From Kiritimatiellia bacterium (GTDB lineage Bacteria; Verrucomicrobiota; Kiritimatiellia; JAAZAB01), in assembly GCA_018400335.1 (NCBI GenBank), contig JAGYMT010000081.1, forward strand, positions 1-7,300: DNA of 7,300 nt, in the 5' to 3' direction. The translations under genes were made by a program, and so were the position numbers. The notes below the pieces were generated by a model, which ran no database searches, was not told the origin of the DNA, and saw only the letters and a program-made list of their open reading frames with translations. Shown here one piece after another: positions 1 to 4,814 of this stretch (the first letter of the stretch is position 1; each line of letters begins with the position of its first letter).

Positions 1-125
1 GCGTCGCGAATCATTGTCCCCGGCATACGACCTACTTCTTCACAAAGCCCGACCAGTTCATTAGTGCCTTAATGTCGAGAAACCGCGATAAAAAACAAGA
101 AAACATTTCGATGCGCGTTGAACGA

Positions 126-196
126 TCACCCTCTCCCTCTGGGAGAGGGTAAGCCTGCCTGCCGCGCTTCGCTTGGCGCAGGCAGGGGGTGAGGGG
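126..196. repeat. REP-like double hairpin
   Basis: Two adjacent GC-rich inverted repeats. The first has perfect 10-bp arms (128-137 ACCCTCTCCC and 141-150 GGGAGAGGGT) around a TCT loop. The second has perfect 9-bp arms (154-162 and 178-186, core CCTGCCTG/CAGGCAGG). In addition TCACCC at 126-131 is complementary to GGGTGA at 187-192, so the whole block can also close into one larger cruciform. The CCCTCTCCC...GGGAGAGGG...GGGTGAGGG pattern resembles widespread REP-type intergenic repeats; that comparison is from memory. It lies about a dozen bases beyond the stop of the minus-strand zinc-ribbon gene, a usual REP position, where it could protect the 3' end of the message. There is no T-run directly after the hairpins on the minus strand, so a classical intrinsic terminator is not supported. 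Confidence 0.6.
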
Positions 197-207
197 TGGC
201 GAAGCCA

Positions 208-423
208 TTAGTTCGTTTCGATCCTTGATTGCGTCCGTTTCCCGGAAAGCCACTCATGCCCGCACGCCCTGCACTTCCGGTTCGGATCATTGCCGTCCGC
301 CGAAACGCAGCATCCGCCTAATGCAACCTCGCCCCGTTTTTCGGAGGCAGACAGTTCTGGTCCCGGATAGCCGTAGACTATCCGCACCCCGGCGCGCTCT
401 CCGCATTTCGGGCATTTGTGCAT
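208..423 (-). CDS. Small zinc-ribbon protein, function unknown
   Basis: A 71-residue protein with two cysteine pairs spaced as a zinc ribbon: CPKCG at residues 4-8 and CRACGHEW at 51-58. Between them is a conserved-looking segment, YGYPGPEL (17-24) then GEVALGGC (31-38). I recognise this layout (N-terminal CPxCG, a YGxPGPEL-type stretch, RGEVALGG, C-terminal CxxCGHxW) from a widespread family of small uncharacterised bacterial proteins. One zinc bound by C4, C7, C51 and C54 is expected; C38 and C39 are extra. The ATG at 423 is preferred over an in-frame TTG at 465 because the family begins a few residues before CPxCG. No good Shine-Dalgarno precedes either start. It follows the uronate isomerase by 112 bp in the same direction, so it may be a distal operon member or separately transcribed. 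Stop is TAA. Family confidence is good; function is unknown. Confidence 0.72.
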   Translation of the reverse strand: MHKCPKCGERAGVRIVYGYPGPELSASEKRGEVALGGCCVSADGNDPNRKCRACGHEWLSGKRTQSRIETN

Positions 424-504
424 AACGAATGAAGACTTATTACAAGGCTGAAGTGTTTGCAGCAAAGGCTACCATGGATATGTTGATCTCTAAGATATTC
501 ATCC

Positions 505-522
505 TGTTATTCCTGTCGAACT
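505..522. repeat. Degenerate CCTGTTA-type short direct repeat
   Basis: Just past the 3' end of the isomerase gene, two copies of a short unit (ATCCTGTT then TTCCTGTC) follow each other at 9-bp spacing. This resembles the AATCCTGT-type tandem repeats that I recall as common between genes of many environmental bacteria. Only two imperfect units are present, so chance is possible. It lies in the 112-bp gap before the zinc-ribbon gene; no other structure is seen in that gap. Confidence 0.25.
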
Positions 523-535
523 GCTCTTTCCAGGA

Positions 536-1780
536 TTACCCGGACGGATTGAGCGCTGAGCCGTCGAACAGCAGGGCGATGTCCCGGCGGACATCCTGCT
601 TCGTGATCACGCGTCCGGTTTCGATGACATCCGCGTATTTCCCGGCCAGCACCTCTCCTATTATCCCGCGTGAATGAGTCCACTTGTAGATCAGTTGATC
701 CAGGACGCGCGAGTCGGAATGCTGCGGAATGAAGGAGAGCCCCAGTAGCTCGAACCGCATCGTGGTTATCTCGCGGATCAGAGAAGGGTTGTTCAGGAAC
801 CACCAGCAGCCGAACGGCAGGATATTGCAAAATTTTCTCGCCGCGACACAGAGCTCGTGATTGTTCTCGCGGGAGAGCATGGTGATCAGGAAGCGCACGT
901 CCGGAAAGTCGCAGGCCAATTGCTCCACGGTGTTGATGTCCGACTTGCCCACGGAGTCGCCGGCAACCTGAAGCGCCGGGTTGACAAGCTTCTTCACGCC
1001 GAGCATCATGGCCACGGGTATATTCCGCTCGCGGGCGACCGGTATCACCGCGTTGACCATCAAGGTTGTCAGGCTCGACTCCGAATCCGGGTACCGGAAC
1101 GACGGCGGCAGACTGATCGCCATGTAATGAGCGGCAAATTTTCCGCACCAGTCACCCAGGTAGCGGCGTACTTCTGAGATCGTGCGGGCGGACAGCGCGG
1201 ATTCGACGTCGTAGCCGAGCGCCTTCAGGGCCGCCGCTGGCGCCGGCCAGTTCATGAGGGCGCTGTCCAGCCGCAACACGCCGAGGAAGCGCTCGTCCCT
1301 TTCAAAACCCTTTTCCCAGCCGGGCCGCTCCAACAGGTCCATCGGATCGTTCGTCATGTAGACGCTCCGTATACCCGCGGTCTGGAACACCTTGTCAACG
1401 TGTTCGCGGGCGGAGAGCCCGGCGAAATACTTTCGCGCCTGAACGAGATCTTCCGCGTTGGCGTCAAGACCAAGAGCGTGCAGAACCGTCAGAACGCCGC
1501 GGCAGGATTCGGAAACAGGCGAACGCTTGATGAACAGCTCGTTCCAGATGAGGTCGGCCTGGGCGGTCTTGGACATCTTCCAGTAGTCCGCGTAAGCGAT
1601 ATCGGGCCTTGCGCGAAAGAGCTCCGCCACGAGGTAGTGGTAGGTCACCAGCTCGTCAATCCCGCGCAGGAGAATATCGCCCAGCGCCGGATCATATAGA
1701 TGGGTGTGGATGTCAACGACGTCGGTTTCAGCCAGCACCTCGTCCACGTATTTCTCTACATGCTCTTTCTTTTGTTTCAT
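536..1780 (-). CDS. uxaC: Uronate isomerase, Bh0493-like subgroup
   Basis: A 414-residue amidohydrolase-superfamily protein of the uronate isomerase family, which interconverts D-glucuronate/D-fructuronate and D-galacturonate/D-tagaturonate in the cytoplasm. Visible marks: HxH metal site in DIHTHL (H25, H27) on strand 1; GIDELVTYHYLVAE (40-53); LIWNELFIKRSPVSE (77-91); MLSREN (301-306); GCWWF (324-328); and HSDSR (354-358), matching the TDSR motif whose Asp and Arg are active-site residues in E. coli UxaC. Wording throughout is closest in my memory to Bh0493 of Bacillus halodurans, a divergent isomerase reported to use both glucuronate and galacturonate. It is shorter than classical UxaC (about 470). 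The region where classical members carry QxHIGA reads AMMLGV (257-262), without the His. Start ATG at 1780 has GAGGTG (1789-1794) upstream, and its ATGA overlaps the aminotransferase stop. Third gene of the operon. Confidence 0.88.
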   Translation of the reverse strand: MKQKKEHVEKYVDEVLAETDVVDIHTHLYDPALGDILLRGIDELVTYHYLVAELFRARPDIAYADYWKMSKTAQADLIWNELFIKRSPVSESCRGVLTVLHALGLDANAEDLVQARKYFAGLSAREHVDKVFQTAGIRSVYMTNDPMDLLERPGWEKGFERDERFLGVLRLDSALMNWPAPAAALKALGYDVESALSARTISEVRRYLGDWCGKFAAHYMAISLPPSFRYPDSESSLTTLMVNAVIPVARERNIPVAMMLGVKKLVNPALQVAGDSVGKSDINTVEQLACDFPDVRFLITMLSRENNHELCVAARKFCNILPFGCWWFLNNPSLIREITTMRFELLGLSFIPQHSDSRVLDQLIYKWTHSRGIIGEVLAGKYADVIETGRVITKQDVRRDIALLFDGSALNPSG

Positions 1781-3147
1781 GCCCCTATCACCTCGTCAAC
1801 GGATTCCTCGAACACCTGTATGGACTCGCGGAGGGCTTCCTCGCTGATCGTGAGCGGCGGACTGATCTTCAGGCATTCACCGGCTATCCCGACGGGCGCG
1901 AACATGAGCAGTCCCTTTTGGAAGCACGCGAGGTTGATCTTCTGCGCGAGGGCGCTGTCCGGCTCCCTCGTGCCGGACTTGACAACCTGTATACCCGCGA
2001 CCAGGCCCTTGCCGGTGGCGCAGCCGAGAACCGACGGATGCTTCGCCTGTATCCGCCTGACCTCGGGGATGAGGATCTCGCCCATCTTCGCGGCGCGCTC
2101 GACAAGTTTCTCACGATGGATGATCTTGAGGTTAGCGATGGCCGCGGCGACGGGCAGGGGCGAGCCGGAATGGGTCGAAGTCATCGAGCCCGGCGTGTAA
2201 ATGTCCTGAATATCCTTTCGCCCGATAACGGCCGATATGGGAAGGGACGATGATATCCCCTTGCCGCACGCGATGAGGTCCGGCTTGACGCCATAATGCT
2301 CGAACGTGAACATTTTGCCTGACCGTCCGAACCCGGCCTGTACCTCGTCGAAGCACATCACGATGTCATGCTCCCTGCAGAACGACTCAAGCCTCTTCGC
2401 GTAGTCAACCGGCATGAAGTCCGGTCCCACGCCCTGATAGGATTCCGTCATCACCCCGGCGATATCGGAGGCGGCAACGCCCTTTGCCGCAAGTGTCTTC
2501 AGGAAGAGGTCAAAGGATACGTCCTGGTTCTTGTACCCATCCGGGAACGGAACCTGGACGAACGACTTATCGCTCTCGCCCATCCACTTCTTGAGCCTGT
2601 CCATGCCGCCGGCCAACTGGGCGCCCATGGTGCGGCCGTGGAAGGCGTTATTGAAAGTTACGAAATACTTCTTGTGCGGCCCGTGCTTCTCCATCGCGTA
2701 GGTCTTGGCGAGCTTGATGCAGTTCTCCGTTGCCTCGCTTCCGGAACTGAGCAGGAATACGCTGTAGTTCTCGGGATCGGGCGAGATCTCGCGCAGCATC
2801 TTCACGAGCTGAACGCGCTTCTCGTGGACGAACACATAGGAAGTGAGCAGACCCTGGTCCACTATTTCCTTCAGGGCATCTCTAATCTCCCTGCGCCCGT
2901 GCCCGGCATTGGCGATGAGCACGCCGGAAGACCAGTCTATCCACCTGTTCCCCCACTTGTCGAACACGGTGCAATCCTCGGCCTTGTGCCACACAATTGG
3001 CGGCTGGCCCATCATCGAGCGCGGTTCGGATTTCTTCAACTCTTCGAACAGCTCGAGCGACTCGGGAACGGGAATTTTAGTCTTGATCGTGCGGAATTTC
3101 GTATTGACCCGCGGCACGTCCACGGGCGTGAGATCATACACTGCCAT
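1777..3147 (-). CDS. Class III PLP-dependent aminotransferase
   Basis: A 456-residue fold-type I aminotransferase of class III (GABA/ornithine/acetylornithine group). Seen in order: FDKWGNRWIDWSSGV (62-76); the cofactor-phosphate loop SSGSEATE (134-141); FHGRT (169-173); ESYQGVGP (235-242); FDEVQAGFGRSGKMF (266-280) with D267 expected to bind the pyridine nitrogen; and K296 in ACGKGISSSLPISAVIG (293-309), the expected Schiff-base lysine. THSGSP (325-330) stands where many relatives have TxGGNP. Length is normal and the catalytic set looks complete. ATG 3147 is chosen over an upstream in-frame TTG (3156) because AGGAGG (3157-3162) sits 9 bases before it and would abut the TTG. It starts 5 bp after the dehydrogenase stop and its TGA overlaps the isomerase ATG. 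The amino acceptor is probably a keto-sugar or semialdehyde made by a neighbour; that is inference. Confidence 0.9.
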   Translation of the reverse strand: MAVYDLTPVDVPRVNTKFRTIKTKIPVPESLELFEELKKSEPRSMMGQPPIVWHKAEDCTVFDKWGNRWIDWSSGVLIANAGHGRREIRDALKEIVDQGLLTSYVFVHEKRVQLVKMLREISPDPENYSVFLLSSGSEATENCIKLAKTYAMEKHGPHKKYFVTFNNAFHGRTMGAQLAGGMDRLKKWMGESDKSFVQVPFPDGYKNQDVSFDLFLKTLAAKGVAASDIAGVMTESYQGVGPDFMPVDYAKRLESFCREHDIVMCFDEVQAGFGRSGKMFTFEHYGVKPDLIACGKGISSSLPISAVIGRKDIQDIYTPGSMTSTHSGSPLPVAAAIANLKIIHREKLVERAAKMGEILIPEVRRIQAKHPSVLGCATGKGLVAGIQVVKSGTREPDSALAQKINLACFQKGLLMFAPVGIAGECLKISPPLTISEEALRESIQVFEESVDEVIGA

Positions 3148-3152
3148 GATTA

Positions 3153-4424
3153 TCAACCTCCTATTTCTCTTCTGAGCGCAATATGCGGCGCATCGTCATA
3201 GATTATTTTCACCATATCTCCGTCGTTCAGGATTGAAAGGCGGGCCGCCTCGACAAGCAGCTCGTTCACGTAGCTGTTTGCAGGTGTTGCAATCAGTCCC
3301 TTCTCGTCGGCGGCCTTGATGATTGCGCGACGCTTCTCAAGCGACTCCTCCTCCGTCAGCTCGGCCACTTCATCTTCTATCATGAAGACCGCGTTCAGCG
3401 TGGCGGCAACGGAGTCGAACCCGTAACCGACCGGCTTGTAGCCTGAGCCCTCCCACGGAATCAGGCGGTAGAAGTCCGGGTTGATGTAGTTGTGCCTCGA
3501 TCCGCCGCAGCCTATGGGGTCGAGATAGCTGTGCTCCACGCCCCTGAACTGGTCATCGTGCGAAATCAGTCCGCTCTTGTCCTCGCCCTCGCAGAACATG
3601 TGCAGGCACTGGTCATTGCTGCCCGCGGCATCATCCGGGTAGCCGAGCCCGTCGGTCACGGAGAGGATGGCGCCGTTCTCGTAGCGCACTCGTCCGTTCG
3701 CCCACATATACCCCTCCTTGCCGTTCGGGAACTTGCCCCGCACGCCGGACACCGAGACCTCGACCGGCTTGAGGCCGGTGATGAACCACACGAGGTCCAC
3801 GTAGTGGCAGCCGACGTAGACGAAGGGGTCGGTCTGGTCGGTAGTGAACCAGTTCTGGAAATTGGAGAACCGGTAGAAATAGGGCTCTATCATCTTGGCT
3901 TCGCCCATCGCGAACGAGCCGAAGCGGCCGAGCCTGTATTCGCGGCGCGCGATCAGCGAACGCCTATCGAACCGCTTGTGATACTCCACCCCAACGAACA
4001 GTCCTTTCCCGTAGGCCAGCTTCTCGATCTCGACGGTCTGTTCGTACTTCAGAACCAGCGGCTTCACGCAAAGGACGTGCTGGTTATTGTACAGCGCCTC
4101 CATCAGCACGGGGTAATGGAACTGGTCCGGCACGGCAACCACCACTACCTGCCTTGGCGGCATCCGGGCTATAACCTCCTTGAACAGATCGGGGAACTTC
4201 TTGTTCGGCGACTCGTCCAGCGAGGGAAAGGGCGTGAAATCCTGGCCGGGGAAGGAATGCTGCAGATCGCGCGATTCTTTCAGCATCTTGAGGGGCGGAT
4301 TGTCAAGCGCGCACACGCTTATCCCGCCGACAACACCGGTCCGCTGCAGGTGATACAGCGAAGGCAGCAACAAGTCGTTCGTAATCATCCCGCCGCCGAC
4401 AATGCAAACATCAACCGAACTCAT
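3153..4424 (-). CDS. Gfo/Idh/MocA-family NAD(P)-dependent oxidoreductase
   Basis: A 423-residue sugar or cyclitol dehydrogenase. The N-terminal Rossmann strand-loop is VDVCIVGGGMITND (4-17), followed by LLLPSLYHL. The family's EKP motif appears as VKP (120-122), with K121 the expected catalytic lysine; GVEYHKRFD (145-153) and GCHYVDLV (205-212, H207 as catalytic His) follow, then the C-terminal alpha/beta substrate domain with RVRYENGAILSV (245-256). It is longer than the usual 330-390 residues, with extra sequence between about 258 and 335. ATG 4424 is chosen because GGAGGG (4430-4435) lies five bases upstream and the Rossmann strand starts at once; a GTG at 4502 would add 26 residues with no domain content. 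First gene of the operon, presumably oxidising or reducing a sugar hydroxyl/keto group for the aminotransferase. Family is secure; substrate unknown. Confidence 0.88.
   Translation of the reverse strand: MSSVDVCIVGGGMITNDLLLPSLYHLQRTGVVGGISVCALDNPPLKMLKESRDLQHSFPGQDFTPFPSLDESPNKKFPDLFKEVIARMPPRQVVVVAVPDQFHYPVLMEALYNNQHVLCVKPLVLKYEQTVEIEKLAYGKGLFVGVEYHKRFDRRSLIARREYRLGRFGSFAMGEAKMIEPYFYRFSNFQNWFTTDQTDPFVYVGCHYVDLVWFITGLKPVEVSVSGVRGKFPNGKEGYMWANGRVRYENGAILSVTDGLGYPDDAAGSNDQCLHMFCEGEDKSGLISHDDQFRGVEHSYLDPIGCGGSRHNYINPDFYRLIPWEGSGYKPVGYGFDSVAATLNAVFMIEDEVAELTEEESLEKRRAIIKAADEKGLIATPANSYVNELLVEAARLSILNDGDMVKIIYDDAPHIALRREIGG
3156..3162 (-). promoter_or_regulatory. Ribosome binding site of the aminotransferase
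   Basis: The minus strand reads AGGAGGT here, eight bases before ATG 3147. The GGAGGT also encodes the last two glycines of the upstream dehydrogenase, so this site lies inside the preceding gene. It decides the start: the alternative TTG at 3156 overlaps the site and cannot use it. Confidence 0.8.
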
Positions 4425-4429
4425 ATTAT

Positions 4430-4435
4430 CCCTCC
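4430..4435 (-). promoter_or_regulatory. Ribosome binding site of the dehydrogenase
   Basis: The minus strand reads GGAGGG, five bases before ATG 4424. It supports this start over the in-frame GTG at 4502, which has no comparable site upstream. Confidence 0.7.
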
Positions 4436-4509
4436 ATGTCCTTTTCGACCAGTGTTCCAACCGCAGGCCGGCGGGATCGAGCCCCTCCAGCCTCTGTGTC
4501 ACGACGTTC

Positions 4510-4538
4510 TTTCAACCACATTTCACCATCCGTGTCAA
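4510..4538 (-). promoter_or_regulatory. Possible sigma70-type promoter for the dehydrogenase operon
   Basis: On the minus strand a perfect TTGACA (plus coordinates 4533-4538) is followed after 17 bases by TTGAAA (4510-4515), a poor -10 match at three of six positions. Transcription would begin about 80 bases before ATG 4424. The -35 and the spacing are good and the -10 is weak, so this is only a candidate. A CATAAT on the minus strand (4568-4573) is an alternative -10 but has no -35 partner. Confidence 0.3.
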
Positions 4539-4589
4539 CGCAGAAGGGCGGCAATCCAAAAATTCGCATTATGGCCGACACCTATGGGA

Positions 4590-4708
4590 ACGGCGTGCTC
4601 GGAGAGCCCGCCCTACCGGTAAAACAGCCGTAAAACGGCGCACAAAACAGGTGGGGCGGGCTCTCCCGACGTCGCTAAAGCTATGCTGGGCACGGCCGAG
4701 CACGCCGT
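4590..4708. repeat. REP/MITE-like imperfect palindrome
   Basis: A 119-bp structured element. The outer arms are a perfect 13-bp inverted repeat (4590-4602 ACGGCGTGCTCGG and 4696-4708). Nested inside is a 17-bp stem (4601-4617 with 4650-4666) with a single G-T wobble; its core is GGAGAGCCCGCCC. The apical loop holds a small hairpin, GCCG-TAAAA-CGGC (4627-4639). The 3' side carries 29 unpaired bases (4667-4695) including the palindrome CGACGTCG, so the fold is asymmetric. No transposase or direct target duplication is apparent. Such GC-rich palindromes between genes are typical of REP elements or short non-autonomous elements. Copy number cannot be judged from one window. Confidence 0.7.
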
Positions 4709-4729
4709 CATTGTTTCGGGCGGCTAAAA

Positions 4730-4777
4730 TTAGAATAGCTGGCGGCAATCAGCAATTCTAACTCTAGCATTTTTTTT
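4730..4777 (+). other. AT-rich hairpin followed by a T-tract
   Basis: Inverted repeat 4730-4741 with 4750-4761: TTAGAAT pairs with ATTCTAA, one A-A mismatch, then GCTG pairs with CAGC around an 8-base loop. Eight bases later begins a run of eight Ts (4770-4777). It could be a weak terminator for stray plus-strand transcription out of the divergent region. It could equally be an operator or the upstream AT-rich element of the glycosyltransferase promoter, whose -10 starts 39 bp beyond the stem. The separation between stem and T-run makes a canonical intrinsic terminator unlikely. Confidence 0.4.
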
Positions 4778-4800
4778 CGTGCATATCTTTGCGATCGGAC

Positions 4801-4806
4801 TATAAT
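4801..4806 (+). promoter_or_regulatory. Perfect -10 hexamer before the glycosyltransferase gene
   Basis: TATAAT matches the sigma70 -10 consensus at all six positions and follows an AT-rich tract. At 16-18 bp spacing the -35 position (around 4777-4784) shows nothing close to TTGACA. If used, transcription would start near 4812-4814, almost on the annotated ATG at 4815. The message would then be leaderless, or translation would start at the ATG at 4839. Confidence 0.45.
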
Positions 4807-4814
4807 GCACGGGT

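Larger units (their letters stand above)
4425..4814. other. Divergent intergenic region (390 bp) without a gene
   Basis: This stretch separates the minus-strand sugar operon from the plus-strand glycosyltransferase operon. No open frame in it has protein-like content: the plus-strand frames crossing it mirror the dehydrogenase gene, and the in-frame extension of the dehydrogenase to GTG 4502 shows no domain. It contains the candidate minus-strand promoter, a large imperfect palindrome, a second hairpin with a T-tract and a TATAAT before the plus-strand gene. These are described separately. Confidence 0.75.

Noticed and set aside
1..72. Plus-strand frame 1 reads IIVPGIRP, recalling the PGIRP motif of orotidine-phosphate decarboxylase
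   Set aside because: A stop follows 13 codons after the motif, the usual downstream residues are absent, and the motif is short. Sequence left of the window would be needed.
126..150. Intrinsic terminator for the zinc-ribbon gene
   Set aside because: The stem is strong but neither strand shows a U-run immediately after it; it fits a REP-type repeat better.
3..152. Open plus-strand frame touching the left edge, possibly the C-terminus of a gene
   Set aside because: It stays open for 50 codons but its end runs through the REP-like hairpin, and the sequence matches no family I know. Such a length is common by chance.
32..253. Minus-strand 73-residue reading frame
   Set aside because: It overlaps the end of the zinc-ribbon gene in another frame and is translated through the hairpin repeat; no protein-like features.
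3148..3156. TTG start giving the aminotransferase three extra residues
   Set aside because: The TTG abuts the AGGAGG site, leaving no spacing, whereas ATG 3147 is ideally placed.
2368..3201. Plus-strand frame opposite the aminotransferase
   Set aside because: Same reason: antisense shadow of a well-recognised gene, without a motif of its own.
4425..4502. N-terminal extension of the dehydrogenase to a GTG start
   Set aside because: ATG 4424 has GGAGGG at a good distance and begins just before the Rossmann strand. The extra 26 residues show no signal peptide or domain.
3492..4622. Long plus-strand frame (376 residues) opposite the dehydrogenase
   Set aside because: It is a mirror of a high-GC coding gene: low-complexity H/V/R-rich content, no domain, and the opposite strand carries a clear enzyme with a ribosome binding site.
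4590..4708. CRISPR repeat or tRNA-like structure
   Set aside because: There is only one copy with no spacers, and the fold has no cloverleaf, anticodon arm or CCA end.
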